From: AP-16 sp963755055
GTDB taxonomy: Bacteria > Pseudomonadota > Alphaproteobacteria > Rhizobiales > Xanthobacteraceae
Assembly (NCBI GenBank): GCA_963755055.1
Contig: CAVWIS010000010.1
Span: forward strand, 25,373-89,372
DNA: 64,000 bases
Direction: 5' to 3'
Shown here: positions 26,934-40,074 of the stretch, in pieces
Numbering within the stretch: position 1 is the stretch's first letter
How the letters are laid out: each line of letters opens with the position of its first letter
Position numbers and translations under genes: made by a program
Notes under the pieces: generated by a model
The model's input: the letters and a program-made list of their open reading frames with translations, nothing else
Told to the model about the DNA's origin: nothing
Database searches by the model: none

Positions 26934-28304
26934 CTACGGGCTCCAAAACGGATATTGGTCGTTCGCAGCCCCGCCGCCCTGCAGCGCGATCGAGCTTTGG
27001 ACGCAATACGGGACGTTGGGATTGTTCTGGCCGCATCCGGTGAGCGACGGGTCGACCAGCGCGATCCCATACAAATCCTTGGCGGGCATCTTGAATTCCA
27101 GCGATGCCGATTGGCCCGTTGGACAGACATTGTCGTGATACCCGGGCTCGAGAGCCTGTCCGCCCGTCCACTGCTCCCCCTTCGCGATATCCCGGAACCA
27201 CACGTTGAGCGGCCGATGCATTGCGGAGCAGTTGAAGATCCTCACCGAGCCGAACTGCTTCGCCTTGGGTTGCGGCGGCCCGGAAGCCGCGCCGGGCGGG
27301 CAGGCAAGGGCGCCATTGTCGTTGACGACCACGCCGGGACAGCCGGAGAAATCGAAGCTTGTGTTCTTGAAATTGTTGCCCTTGTCGAGGCACTCGGCGG
27401 TGACCAGATGGCCGCTGGTCACCACGTTCTTGCAGGATGATCCATAGGACCCTCCGGGAGGGGGATCGCCGGTCGGGCAAGTGAGAAAGCCCGAGATGTT
27501 GCTGACGACGCCGACGCACTTGCTCAAATTGAGCGTCGACGTGACCGGCCCCCAGGTGACCCCGCCGCCTTTTTGTATCGGATCGCAGACGCCGGACAGG
27601 ATGTTCTTGTGAACCGCGAGGTTCGTGCACGTGGCGGGATAGCTGCCGGGCGGCGGCGGCGCATCGCCACGGAAGCACGTCAGGGTCCCGTTGAAGTTCC
27701 TGACCGGATCCTGGCAATCCGAGAGCGGGAGAAAGGTGGAGATCCATTGACCATCGCGCGTCTTGCACTCGGCTTTCAGAACGTTGTCGACCACATAGGC
27801 GAAACGGCATGTCCTCTGGTAGGAGCCCTGCGGCGGTACGGCCTCTTTGTTGCAGGCGAGAACGCCATCATAGTTGACGATATTGCTCGTGCACTGGTCG
27901 ACTTGATCGAGGCGTGCCGCGGCGAAGGAATTGCCTACGCGTTTGCAGATGGCAAAGAGCGTCTTGTCGACATGATGGACATCATGGCAGGAGCCTTGAT
28001 ACGACCCGGCCGGGCCACCGATCGCGCTCGCAACGCGCTTGCAGTTAAGCGCGCCGTTGGCGTTGGCGATATCTCCGTCGCAAAGCTTCCAGTTCTGCAA
28101 ATAGGCACTGACGCCCGAGCCCCCCGTGGACTTGCAGACCGCCTGCAGGTCGTCGCCGACCACATTCACGCTCGAGCAGGAGGCCAGATACGAGCCATGC
28201 GGCGGCGGAGCCGCATGGGCGCCATACCCATCGGCGAGCGCGATCACGAGCGCGTATGGAACCGCGCGGGCGAGCAACCGGAAAGCCGCGATGCCCTGTC
28301 CCAT
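26934..28304 (-). CDS. secreted protein with five cyanovirin-N homology (CVNH) repeats
   Basis: 456 residues from the ATG at 28304, which has GGAGGA upstream. Signal peptide to about residue 32 (ALVIALADGYGAHAA). Five tandem ~55-70-residue units each follow the CVNH pattern: GSY..SC, a hydrophobic strand, L.A.C, a variable loop, then C...I.N..G.L.C (at about 37-90, 97-155, 162-213, 222-280 and 288-340). CVNH domains bind mannose-rich glycans in cyanobacteria and fungi; some members only share the fold. A separate ~110-residue C-terminal domain (FGSVRIFNCSAM ... ALQGGG) has five or more Cys. Probably extracellular or periplasmic. Stand-alone gene, divergent from the amidohydrolase. Confidence 0.82.
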   Translation of the reverse strand: MGQGIAAFRLLARAVPYALVIALADGYGAHAAPPPHGSYLASCSSVNVVGDDLQAVCKSTGGSGVSAYLQNWKLCDGDIANANGALNCKRVASAIGGPAGSYQGSCHDVHHVDKTLFAICKRVGNSFAAARLDQVDQCTSNIVNYDGVLACNKEAVPPQGSYQRTCRFAYVVDNVLKAECKTRDGQWISTFLPLSDCQDPVRNFNGTLTCFRGDAPPPPGSYPATCTNLAVHKNILSGVCDPIQKGGGVTWGPVTSTLNLSKCVGVVSNISGFLTCPTGDPPPGGSYGSSCKNVVTSGHLVTAECLDKGNNFKNTSFDFSGCPGVVVNDNGALACPPGAASGPPQPKAKQFGSVRIFNCSAMHRPLNVWFRDIAKGEQWTGGQALEPGYHDNVCPTGQSASLEFKMPAKDLYGIALVDPSLTGCGQNNPNVPYCVQSSIALQGGGAANDQYPFWSP

Positions 28305-28623
28305 TTTTTCCTCCGGTCGGGCATATCGTACCACAAACGTGCGAAGACAATAGAAATGCACCCAATGGTTCCGGGGCGCCACCCCCATGGTTCGAGACGC
28401 CGGCTTCGCGGGATACCGGCCAAGAGGATGGTCACCTCGCGGATAGGTTGGGCAGCGAATCCCATCGGTGGGGGCGCAAGGTTGCACGGCATGTGATGGG
28501 TTTGGCGTTGCGGCTCAACCCATCTGCAACGGCGCCCGGCGCCATCATTTCGGCCAAACACCGGCTCAGATTTTCCTTCTTGGAAACAACACGTGCACTG
28601 CACAAACGCGAGGGAGGACGTCG
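28305..28623. other. divergent intergenic region
   Basis: 319 bp between the CVNH and amidohydrolase starts, so it must hold both promoters. I see the two ribosome sites at its ends, but no convincing -35/-10 pair, operator or RNA. Confidence 0.6.
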
Positions 28624-30132
28624 ATGGGTAGTTGGCTGAGTGAACGCGAGCAGCGCCTCGTCGCCGGTGCCGAGGAGGCGTCTGCCGCAACGCCGATCCC
28701 GACCCAGATCGTGTCGAACGGCGAATACCTGCCGCCGCCGCAGAGCGAGACGCAGAAGCGCGTGGAGCGGCGGATCCTCGAGCTTTCCGATACCGGCGGC
28801 AGGCGGCTCGGCTTGAGCCGCCGCCAGTTCATGGCGACCGGATGCGGCATGGCGGCGGCGTTCCTCGCGATGAACGAGGTCTACGGCAACGTGTTCCAGG
28901 TGCAGGCCGCGGAGGCGAGCGATCCCGAGCTCACCCGCGCCCGCGCCCAGGACCTTTCGGGCCAGTTCATTTTCGACGTGCAGACCCACTTCGTGCGCGA
29001 CGAGTTCAAGCACGAGGAGCTGCTCGGCCTTGCCGCCTTCGCCAGCGAGCACTGGAACCCGAAGATGAAACAGGAGGGCGTCTCCTCGCTCGCCCGCTTC
29101 AAGTTCCAGAACTACGTGAAGGAGGTGTACTACGACAGCGACACCAGCCTGGCGCTGCTGAGCGGCGCGCCGTTCGACGATCCGTCATGGTGGCTGCTGT
29201 CCAACGAGCAGATCGTCAAGGCGCGCGAGATGATCAACGAGTTCGCGGGCTCGCGCCGGCTGCTGGCGCACAGCGTGATCACGCCGAAGCAGCCGGGCTG
29301 GATGGACGAGGTCGACAAGGCGATCGCGGTCTACAAGCCGGATTCGTGGAAGTCCTACACGATCGGCGATCCGCTGGCGCCGAGCAAATATCCGTGGCGG
29401 CTCGACGACGAGCAGGTGATGTATCCGTTCTACGAGAAGGCGGTGAAAGCCGGCATCACCACCATCTGCATCCACAAGGGCCTGCTGCCGCCGGACTACG
29501 AAAAATCCTTCGCCGGGGTGTGGGAATACGCCACCGTCTGGGATGTCGGAAAGGCCGCCAAGGATTGGCCGCAGATGAACTTCGTCGTCTACCATTCGGC
29601 GTTGCGACCTTTCCTCGAGCTGCCCGACCAGGCCTGGGCCGAGTTCGAGTCGACCGGCCGCATCAAATGGGCGACCGATCTTGCGGAGATCCCGCAGAAA
29701 TTCGGCGTGACCAACGTCTACGCGGAGCTCGGCACGTCGTTCGCCAACTCCGCCGTCGCGCATCCGAAATTCTGCGCCGCCCTGGTCGGCACCCTGATCA
29801 AGGGGTTCGGCGTCGACCATGTCATGTGGGGCACCGACTCGGTGTGGTACGGCTCGCCGCAATGGCAGATCGAGGCGATGCGCCGGCTGGAGATCCCCGA
29901 GGACATGCAGAAGAAGCACGGCTTCGCGCCGCTCGGCGGGGCCAACAGTGGCGTGAAGCAGCTCATCTTCGGCGGCAACGCGGTGCGCCTCTACGGGCTG
30001 AGATTGAGAGCCGCCGAGAACGCTCCGATGCCGGCCTATTCGGAGGACCGGCTGGCGGGGCTCAGAGCCGAGTACGCACGCGCCGCCCAGGAACCCTCCA
30101 ACCTGCGCTACGGCTACGTTCGCACCGCATGA
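28624..30132 (+). CDS. amidohydrolase-2 family metal hydrolase with internal Tat-like signal
   Basis: 502 residues; GGGAGG lies 5 bases ahead of the ATG. A ~60-residue charged N-terminal region precedes SRRQFMATGCGMAAAFLAMN (about 61-80), a twin-arginine motif with a hydrophobic stretch, giving an unusually long n-region. The amidohydrolase TIM-barrel follows: IFDVQTHFVRDEF in place of the classical HxH strand, CIHKG, VVYHSAL, WATDLAEIP, NVYAELGTSF and WGTDSVWYGSPQWQIEAM, whose Asp is the usual catalytic residue. Related proteins include decarboxylase/hydrolase members acting on aromatic or cyclic acids. It sits beside TctABC on the opposite strand, so it may act on the acid imported by that system. 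Confidence 0.82.
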   Translation: MGSWLSEREQRLVAGAEEASAATPIPTQIVSNGEYLPPPQSETQKRVERRILELSDTGGRRLGLSRRQFMATGCGMAAAFLAMNEVYGNVFQVQAAEASDPELTRARAQDLSGQFIFDVQTHFVRDEFKHEELLGLAAFASEHWNPKMKQEGVSSLARFKFQNYVKEVYYDSDTSLALLSGAPFDDPSWWLLSNEQIVKAREMINEFAGSRRLLAHSVITPKQPGWMDEVDKAIAVYKPDSWKSYTIGDPLAPSKYPWRLDDEQVMYPFYEKAVKAGITTICIHKGLLPPDYEKSFAGVWEYATVWDVGKAAKDWPQMNFVVYHSALRPFLELPDQAWAEFESTGRIKWATDLAEIPQKFGVTNVYAELGTSFANSAVAHPKFCAALVGTLIKGFGVDHVMWGTDSVWYGSPQWQIEAMRRLEIPEDMQKKHGFAPLGGANSGVKQLIFGGNAVRLYGLRLRAAENAPMPAYSEDRLAGLRAEYARAAQEPSNLRYGYVRTA

Positions 30133-30208
30133 ACGATCCGCGCTTGGATTGCGAACTGGCATCCGCTCGCGGCAGGCCCGGTGCGGCCTTGCTCGGGCGA
30201 GCCGCGTT

Positions 30209-31738
30209 CTAAGTGCGCGGCTCGCCCGCCTCGGCCTCGGCGAGCTTTGCCCGCCAGTCCTTGCGCGGCAGCATCGTCGAGCCGGCCGAGAGGCCGAGCA
30301 GGATCGCGCAGGCGATGAGCAGCACGAGCGCGATCGGGCGCTGGAAGAAGATCAGCCAGTCGCCGTTGGACATGATCAGCGATTGCCGCAGGCTGAGCTC
30401 GAGGTTCGGCGAGATCACCAGGCCGAGCACCAGCGGCGCCGGATCGAGGCCGAATTTCCGCAAGCCGTAGCCCAGCACCCCCATGATCAGCATGATCCAC
30501 ACGTCGACGATCGAGCTCGATACCTGATAGACGCCGATGATGCAGAACATGATGATCAGCGGATAGAGATACGCGTAGGGGATGCGCAGCACGTTGACGA
30601 ACACCCCGACCAGCGGCAGGTTGAGCAGCAGCAGCATCACGTTGCCGACATACATCGAGGCGACGAAACCCCAGAACACCTGCGGATGCTCGGTGACCAG
30701 CTGAGGTCCGGCGCCGATGCCGTGCACGGTGAGCGCCGCGATCAGCACCGCGGTGATCGGCCCGGTCGGCAGCCCGAGCGCCAGCATCGGCACGAAGGCT
30801 CCGGTGGAGGCGGAATTGTTCGCCGATTCGGGACCGGCGACGCCGGCGACCGCGCCGTTGCCGAACTCCTCCGGATGCTTGGAGAACCTGCGCTCCACCG
30901 CGTAGGAGAGAAAGCTCGAGATGATGTGGGCGGAGCCCGGCGTGAGCCCGACCAGGAATCCGAGCACCGTGCCGCGGGCGATCGGCATCGCCGACTCTCC
31001 CCATTCCCTGCGGGTCGGCAGCAGCTCGCGCAGCTTCGGGGTCAGCACGCGGCCGGTCACGCTGGCGCTCGGGGTCGAGAGAATCTCGCCGAGCCCGAAC
31101 AGGCCGACCGCCACCGGCACGATGCCGATGCCGTCGCCGAGCTCGGCGATGTCGAAGGAGAAGCGGAAGTGCCCGGTCATGTTGTCGATGCCGATGGTGC
31201 CGAGCAGGATGCCGACCGCCGCCATCAGGAGCGTGCGCGGCAGCGAGGTCGACGACATGTAGGCGAGGAAGACGAGGCCGAGCACCAGCAGCGCGGTGTA
31301 TTCGGGCGGGCCGAAGCGCAGCGCGAAGACGGCGAGCGGCGGCGCGATCAGGGTGAGCATCACCACGCCGAAGGTGCCGGCGATCCAGGAGCCGACGGCG
31401 GCGATGGTCAGCGCCGCGCCGGCGCGGCCCTTCTGCGCCATGGCGTAGCCGTCGATGCAGGTCATCACCGACGACGCCTCGCCGGGGATCCGCATCAGGA
31501 TCGAGGTGGTCGAGCCGCCGTATTGCGAGCCGTAATAGATGCCGGCGAGCATGATGATCGCCTTGGTGGCATCGAGGCCGAAGGTGATGGGAAGCAGGAT
31601 GCTGATGCCCGACAGGGGGCCGATGCCGGGCAGCACGCCGACCAGGGTGCCGACCAGGCAGCCGAGGAACGCGTACCACAGAACGTCCGGCTGCAGCGCC
31701 ACCGAGAAGCCGAGCAGCAGGCTGTCGACGGTGCTCAC
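30209..31738 (-). CDS. tctA: tripartite tricarboxylate transporter, large permease TctA
   Basis: 509 residues from a GTG that overlaps the TctB stop (GTGA). About twelve membrane helices. Family signatures near the start: LVGTLVGVLPGIGPLSGISILLPITFGLD (about 27-55) and GIYYGSQYGGSTTSILMRIPGE (about 63-84), the conserved glycine-rich loops of TctA. A repeat of the pattern occurs in the second half (FLVGLTPGSAHIISSFLSYAVERRF; GPESANNSASTGAFVPMLALGLPTG). It uses the ion gradient to import organic acids delivered by the Bug-type binding protein encoded two genes upstream. Confidence 0.96.
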   Translation of the reverse strand: MSTVDSLLLGFSVALQPDVLWYAFLGCLVGTLVGVLPGIGPLSGISILLPITFGLDATKAIIMLAGIYYGSQYGGSTTSILMRIPGEASSVMTCIDGYAMAQKGRAGAALTIAAVGSWIAGTFGVVMLTLIAPPLAVFALRFGPPEYTALLVLGLVFLAYMSSTSLPRTLLMAAVGILLGTIGIDNMTGHFRFSFDIAELGDGIGIVPVAVGLFGLGEILSTPSASVTGRVLTPKLRELLPTRREWGESAMPIARGTVLGFLVGLTPGSAHIISSFLSYAVERRFSKHPEEFGNGAVAGVAGPESANNSASTGAFVPMLALGLPTGPITAVLIAALTVHGIGAGPQLVTEHPQVFWGFVASMYVGNVMLLLLNLPLVGVFVNVLRIPYAYLYPLIIMFCIIGVYQVSSSIVDVWIMLIMGVLGYGLRKFGLDPAPLVLGLVISPNLELSLRQSLIMSNGDWLIFFQRPIALVLLIACAILLGLSAGSTMLPRKDWRAKLAEAEAGEPRT

Positions 31739-32187
31739 GGAGGAAAGCCCAGGACGCCGTTGCCGAGCGGGGTCTTCAGCACCATGGTGAACAGCGCCCA
31801 GGTCGACGCGGTGACGCCGACCGCGAACAGCGCCGAGCGCACGACGCTGCGGCGCTCGATCGCCACCAGCAGGCCGAAGATCATCAGCGCCATGGTGACG
31901 ACGAAGCCGAGCCACTCGTAGGCGGCGACTGCCATCGCGGCGATGATGGCGACCGGGCCGGCATGGAAGATGTCGTCCCAGCCGATGGCGGCGAAGGGCT
32001 GGCTCTCGCCGGCGCGCACGATCAGCGCGAGCCCGAACAGGATCATCAGGCCAGTGACGAGTTTCGGCATCATGCCGGCCCCCGGCATCGACAGCGAGCC
32101 GACCGGGAGGTCGCGCGACAGCAAGAAGACGATCAGCCCGAAGACGACGAAAAAGCCGCCTGCCACGTGATCGCTGCGTAGCGTCAC
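31735..32187 (-). CDS. tctB: tripartite tricarboxylate transporter, small permease TctB
   Basis: 150 residues from GTG. Four hydrophobic helices (HVAGGFFVVFGLIVFLLSRDL; MMPKLVTGLMILFGLALIV; HAGPVAIIAAMAVAAYEWLGFVVTMALMIFGLLVAI; SALFAVGVTASTWALFTMVL) with the typical PGAGMMP segment. Low-conservation partner subunit that assembles with TctA, with which it overlaps. Confidence 0.92.
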   Translation of the reverse strand: MTLRSDHVAGGFFVVFGLIVFLLSRDLPVGSLSMPGAGMMPKLVTGLMILFGLALIVRAGESQPFAAIGWDDIFHAGPVAIIAAMAVAAYEWLGFVVTMALMIFGLLVAIERRSVVRSALFAVGVTASTWALFTMVLKTPLGNGVLGFPP

Positions 32188-32290
32188 CGGGCAGTGCCCC
32201 GCTTCTCCCTCTCCCCGTTCTTCGCGGGGAGAGGTGGCGCATGCGGCAAGTCTTCAGGCCCCGTTGCCGTCATCATCGAACAGGAAATCA

Positions 32291-33271
32291 TCACCCCTCG
32301 ACTTTGCCGATCTGGTTGACGGCGGCCTCGATGCGCTTGGCGTCGGCGTCCCAAAATGTCTGGAACTCCGGCTGGTCCAGATAGGCGACGTCCTGGCCGA
32401 GGTTCGCCATCAGCTTGGCGAACTGCTCGCCGGTCGCGGCATTGCGGATGATGGTGCGCAGCCGCGTCACCACCGGCTCCGGCGTGCCCTTGGGGGCGAA
32501 CACGCCGACCCACAGGTAGTATTCGAGGTCGAAGCCGAGCTCGCGCATGGTCGGCACGTCGGGCAGGGCGCTGGAGCGCGCGGCGCCGAACGAGGCGAGC
32601 GCGCGGGCCTTGCCGGCCTTGAGCTGATTGAGGCAGGCGGAGACCGAGGAGACCAGCACCTGCGAATTGTTGCCGAGCAGCGCGGTCAGCGCCGGGCCGC
32701 CGCCGTTGGTCGGCAGATGGCGCAGCTTGAGCCCTGCCGTGCCGAGAAACAGCGCCATCGGAATGTGCAGCGCGCCGTAGAGGCCCGAGGAGGAGAAGAT
32801 GATCTGGTCGGGGCGCTTGCCCGCATCCTCGAGGAATTCCTTGAGGCTCGTCCACTTCTGCTGGTCGTTGACGATGAGCACGCAGGGGTCGGCGATCAGC
32901 CGGGCCAGCGGGATGAAATCGGCGCGGGTGAACTTGGGCTGGCGGCCGAACAGCTTGTCGACCTCGGCGAAGCCCGAGATCGAGGTGATGTGGCTGAGCA
33001 GCGTGTAGCCGTCGGCCTTGGCATGGGCGGCGACCTGGGCGCCGACCGCGCCCGCCGCCCCCGCCTTGGTCTCGATCACCACCGGCTGGCCGATCATCGG
33101 CTCCATCACGGCGGCCAGCGGCCGCGTCACCACGTCGGAGGCGCCCCCCGGCGGAAACGGGTTGATGATGGTGATGGCGCGTGCCGGAAAGTTTTCCTGC
33201 GCCGAGGCCGGGCGTAAGCCGGCGAGCGCGAGGCTCGCGGCCGACCCGGTGACGAACGTTCGCCGGTCCAT
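32291..33271 (-). CDS. tctC: tripartite tricarboxylate transporter substrate-binding protein (Bug family)
   Basis: 326 residues from the ATG at 33271 with GGAGGGAGA upstream. Tat-like signal DRRTFVTGSAASLALAGL at the N-terminus. The Bug fold is marked by FPARAITIINPFPPGGASDVVTRPLA, GQPVVIETKAGAAGAVGAQ, SGLYGALHIPMALF, GGGPALTALLGNNSQVLVSSVSACLNQLKAGKARALA and the LPDVPTMRELGFD stretch found in nearly all members. It captures a carboxylate in the periplasm for TctAB. A 103-bp gap separates it from tctB. Confidence 0.95.
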   Translation of the reverse strand: MDRRTFVTGSAASLALAGLRPASAQENFPARAITIINPFPPGGASDVVTRPLAAVMEPMIGQPVVIETKAGAAGAVGAQVAAHAKADGYTLLSHITSISGFAEVDKLFGRQPKFTRADFIPLARLIADPCVLIVNDQQKWTSLKEFLEDAGKRPDQIIFSSSGLYGALHIPMALFLGTAGLKLRHLPTNGGGPALTALLGNNSQVLVSSVSACLNQLKAGKARALASFGAARSSALPDVPTMRELGFDLEYYLWVGVFAPKGTPEPVVTRLRTIIRNAATGEQFAKLMANLGQDVAYLDQPEFQTFWDADAKRIEAAVNQIGKVEG

Positions 33272-33458
33272 GAATGGTCTCCCTCCAGGCGGCGGGTTGG
33301 CTCCCGCTCGATCTCGGTGTTGCATGGCTTGCGATCAGCCGGCCGCACCCTACAGCATGTTCCGGCGAAGTGGCTACCGGTTCGCCGACAAGAGCATGCG
33401 CCAGTCAACGATACCAGAGCATGCCGGTCGGCTGTGGAGATTGCGCCATGCGGACCGG

Positions 33459-34441
33459 CTACAGCGGCAGCTCGAGCAGGTCCTTGCCGAGGATGACGGG
33501 GCCGGGAAACGTGGCGCGCACCGCGTCGAGCCACATCTCGGCAGTGAGCGTCGTGCCGTCGAACACGAAGCCGGTCGGCGGCACCAGGTGATTGAGCACC
33601 AGGGTGCGGACGTTGGCGGCGGCCGCAATGCGGCCGACGTCGGCGGGCAGGGTATGCGAGGCCTCGAGATGTTTCAGCAGCGTCTCGCCGTTGGCGGTGC
33701 GCCGCACCACCGCCGCCATGGCCGGCCCGTACATGACCTCGTGGATCAGGTAGTCGGCATTCTTGGCGAAATCGGCGAGCGGCGGGAAATAGGTGGTATC
33801 GCCGGAAAATACCACGTTCTTGCCGGCAAACTCGAACTTCAGCGCAAAGCTCTCGGTGATCGGCGGATGCTGGTTGCGCAGCGCCGTGACCTTGATGTCG
33901 GCGGTGGTGAGCACCGGCCCGGGCCCGTACTCGTCGACGCCCACCAGATTGCGCGGATCGGGCCGTCCCTCGTCGGCGATGCGCGTCTCGATGTCGAAGC
34001 GGTTGGATCCCAGAATGCCGCCATCAGCGCCTTGATGCCGGCCGGGCCGTGGGCCGCGATCGGAATTTTCAGCCCCGTCGCCCAGGCATTGTAGATGAGC
34101 GGCCCGAGCTCGAGATTGTGGTCGGAATGATGGTGGGTGATGAAGACGTGACGGATCAGCGCCGGCGGCAGGCCCGCCTCGATGAGCTTGAAGGTGACCC
34201 CGTAGCCGGCGTCGACCACATAGGCCACGCCGTTGTGGACCAGAAGATTGCTCGACGGGCTCGGCGCATAGCCGCTGACGAACGGCCCGCCCTTGGTGCC
34301 GAGCAGTACCAGCCGGTCGCGCCCGGCGGCAGGCGGCTGTTGAGCGGACGCTTGTTGGGAAGACATGGATGCGGTTCCGGCCGCCAGGCTGCCGAGTGCG
34401 AGCGCGGATCGCGCGATGAATTGCCGGCGCGTCGAAACCAT
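33459..34441 (-). CDS. Tat-exported MBL-fold metal hydrolase (one frameshift)
   Basis: Start at the ATG at 34441. A twin-arginine signal STRRQFIARSALALGSLAAG opens the protein. One base must be added near 34018-34022 (GG to GGG) to join VFITHHHSDHNLEL and the first half to the second half, which holds VVFSGDTTYFPPL, LIHEVMYGP, SHTLPADVGRIA and VLNHLVPP. These are the HxHxDH, Asp and His ligands of arylsulfatase/RNase Z-like metallo-beta-lactamases. The corrected length is ~327 residues. Probably a periplasmic hydrolase of unknown substrate. It stands alone; as deposited, the reading frame is broken. Confidence 0.8.
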
Positions 34442-34500
34442 CACGTTCCCCCGATCCCGCCGGTCACTCTACAGCCGTTTCCGGTCGTATTGAACCGCAC

Positions 34501-34532
34501 AAAAAGAAGGGCCCCGGATCCGGGGCCCTTCT
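34501..34532 (-). terminator. rho-independent terminator of the Cys-rich small gene
   Basis: On the minus strand, a perfect 14-bp palindrome AGAAGGGCCCCGGA/TCCGGGGCCCTTCT is followed by a run of T, 22 bp beyond the stop of the gene at 34555. Confidence 0.88.
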
Positions 34533-34554
34533 CGCATTCGGCGGCGAGCTGCCT

Positions 34555-34785
34555 TCACAGCTGGCCGTATCGCCGCAGCACCTCCCGGCAGCTGTTGCCG
34601 ACCCGCGCGCTGTGGGCGGCGAGCGTCGCTCCGCAACGCATGAGGTTGCTCGAATTCAGTCCCGCCGAGCGATCGCACAGCCTGGCGGCGGCCGGCCGGC
34701 ACGGCGCAAGCTCGTTCAGGTCGACGGCTCCTGCGGTCGAGGCGGCGAGGCCGAGAAACAGAATGGAGGCTACGGCTTTCTTCAT
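34555..34785 (-). CDS. small secreted cysteine-rich-repeat protein (GLG1-like repeat)
   Basis: 76 residues. Signal peptide about 1-20 (VASILFLGLAASTAGA). The mature ~55 residues carry four Cys spaced as PC..AAARLC, LMRC and SC..VLRRYG, matching the cysteine-rich GLG1 repeat (C..D...LC...G..L..CL....LS..C). Probably a periplasmic disulfide-bonded protein of unknown role. A strong terminator follows. The 266 bp upstream hold no gene. Confidence 0.8.
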   Translation of the reverse strand: MKKAVASILFLGLAASTAGAVDLNELAPCRPAAARLCDRSAGLNSSNLMRCGATLAAHSARVGNSCREVLRRYGQL

Positions 34786-35051
34786 TGCTCTGTCCTTGTT
34801 GTTGGTTGACCGGCCCCGCGGCCCTTTGCGGGCTCTGGCAATGCCGTGTCCCGCGCCGGACGGCGAGGGAAGGCGGGGCTCGGGCTCAAGTCCCGGTGAA
34901 TTGTCCCGGAATTAAGGCAAGGCCGGCCGGGCGCGGGCGCCGGGCGGTGTGGACATGCCGCCCGCGGTACCTGACGGCCCGAAGGTGCGGCGATGCGCCG
35001 CGAGCGGCAGCAGGCCTCGCCGCTGGCCACGCAGTGTCAGGACCACCGGGC

Positions 35052-35273
35052 TCAGCGCGTGACCAGGGCCTGCAGCACGCGGTCACGAATGCGTTGCGGG
35101 TCGCGCTCGCCGGTCTGCGCCACCTCGATGACCTTGGCGGCGACGATGTCGCTCAGGGGATCGGTGCGATCGACCAGTTTCAGGGCGCGCAGGGTTTCGT
35201 CGAACGCCGTCGCCATGGCGAGGACGTGCTCGGGCTCGAAGCCCTGGTTCTCGAGCAGGCGATAAATCGGCAC
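35052..35273 (-). CDS. conserved small hypothetical protein
   Basis: 73 residues, all-helical and without membrane or signal segments. The segments MATAFDETLRALKLVDRTDPLSDIVAAKVIEVAQTGERDPQRI are a pattern I know from many Bradyrhizobium-type genomes, where such short proteins are annotated as hypothetical. The regular charge pattern and Arg/Asp-rich end suggest a small regulatory or adaptor helix bundle. No function known. Confidence 0.7.
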   Translation of the reverse strand: MPIYRLLENQGFEPEHVLAMATAFDETLRALKLVDRTDPLSDIVAAKVIEVAQTGERDPQRIRDRVLQALVTR

Positions 35274-35397
35274 GGCCGCGCTCCCCCGGCGTGGACGGTC
35301 GCCGTCGCAGTCCCCGGCGCGGCGGCAGGATACACGATCCGACCTGCGCCGTCTGTGAGGCGATTCGGGCCCGCAGCGGCGGATTCCGGGTCGGCGC

Positions 35398-35571
35398 CTA
35401 TTCGGGATCCTCCCGGCTGTTCTCCGGGGCCGCTTTGTCGGCTTCTTCCGCCAGCCGTATCCATTGCATCGCCGTCGCCAGCAGCTCGCGCTGCTCGTCG
35501 GCAGTATCGAGGCTGTAGGCGCGCTTCATGTACTCGGACGCCTTGCGTCTGTATTCCTGCGACGAGCCCAT
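35398..35571 (-). CDS. 57-residue conserved-looking small protein
   Basis: Starts MGSSQEYRRKASEYMKRAYS and ends EENSREDPE-like acidic residues before TAG. The composition (EYRRKASEYMKRA ... LATAMQWIRLAEEAD) is that of small helical proteins frequent in rhizobia, with periodic Lys/Arg and Ala/Leu heptads. No strong ribosome site (only GGGAA). Its reading frame keeps clean codon use, and 35274-35397 between it and the neighbouring small gene is empty. Moderate confidence that it is real. Confidence 0.6.
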   Translation of the reverse strand: MGSSQEYRRKASEYMKRAYSLDTADEQRELLATAMQWIRLAEEADKAAPENSREDPE

Positions 35572-35869
35572 CGGCGTTCCCGGCTATGGCATTTGACAAC
35601 ACCGAAAAGTCGACGAGGTTCCGCTCGATGTCGGCCAGGCGACAAATCGGGCCGCCAGCCAGCGAGGGCGGCGCCGCGACGCAGAATTTTTTGCAGGCGT
35701 GCGGGCGGGACATATTGCGAACGGAGAACAAACCGTGTACATTGGTGGCATGGCTCGAACGTCGCGGGGGCAACCGGTCCCGCATGGGGACAGCGGTCCC
35801 TTCGAGATCCCCCGGTGATGGTTTGGAATCCTGGTCATCCCCCCGAATCCTGGTCATAAGGAGCGCGAC

Positions 35870-36964
<1,095 letters not shown>

Positions 36965-37340
36965 CCGCCGCTGCCTGCCCCTCGGGCGGGCTCCTTCGAG
37001 GCTCAACGTTGCTGCCCACCTTCGCCTCGCCCCGCCGGGCCGGATCATCCGGCTTCACGGGCGGGGCGAAGCGTTTGCGGCGGCCGGGAAAAACAGCTTC
37101 CGGCGCTCGCCGGGGCGCCCGGCGCCACAAGCGCCGATGAGGCGGATGCCGGTTCGCCCACGACGGGTGTTGCGGCTTCAGTGATTCCCGCAAAGCCCTG
37201 GCGTTCCTGGACACTCCCCGACCCCGCGGCTACAAGGACCTGCCGAAACCTCAAGCCGGACCGGCGGTTAGCCTAAACCGCCGCGGGCGGCCGGGAGGCG
37301 TTCCGGGGCGGAACGGCGGCATCAGCGGCTTAGGTGGAAG
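36965..37340. other. recA-alaS intergenic region with a hairpin
   Basis: 376 bp without a gene. CGGCGGTT-AGCCTA-AACCGCCG at 37262-37283 forms an 8-bp stem, ~60 bp before alaS; it could be a leader structure of the alaS mRNA. The rest is GC-rich with no recognisable motif or T-box. Confidence 0.45.
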
Positions 37341-39995
<2,655 letters not shown>

Positions 39996-40074
39996 GATTC
40001 CGCAAGGCCGGCAGGGCCGACTCACGGCATTCTGACCTGGGGTTTCGCGCCCGACGGGCGTCAGAGGACCAGGC

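Noticed and set aside
26884..27810. Another frame over the CVNH gene
   Set aside because: Lacks the repeated CVNH cysteine pattern and has biased Arg/Ser composition.
28260..28487. Upstream extension of the CVNH protein to 28487
   Set aside because: The ATG at 28304 has a strong GGAGGA site and starts a clean signal peptide; the extension does not look like a real N-terminus.
35719..35733. GAAC-N7-AAAC upstream of recA as an SOS (LexA) box
   Set aside because: One base off the GAAC-N7-GAAC consensus of alphaproteobacteria and without a second supporting site; plausible but too weak to list as a feature.
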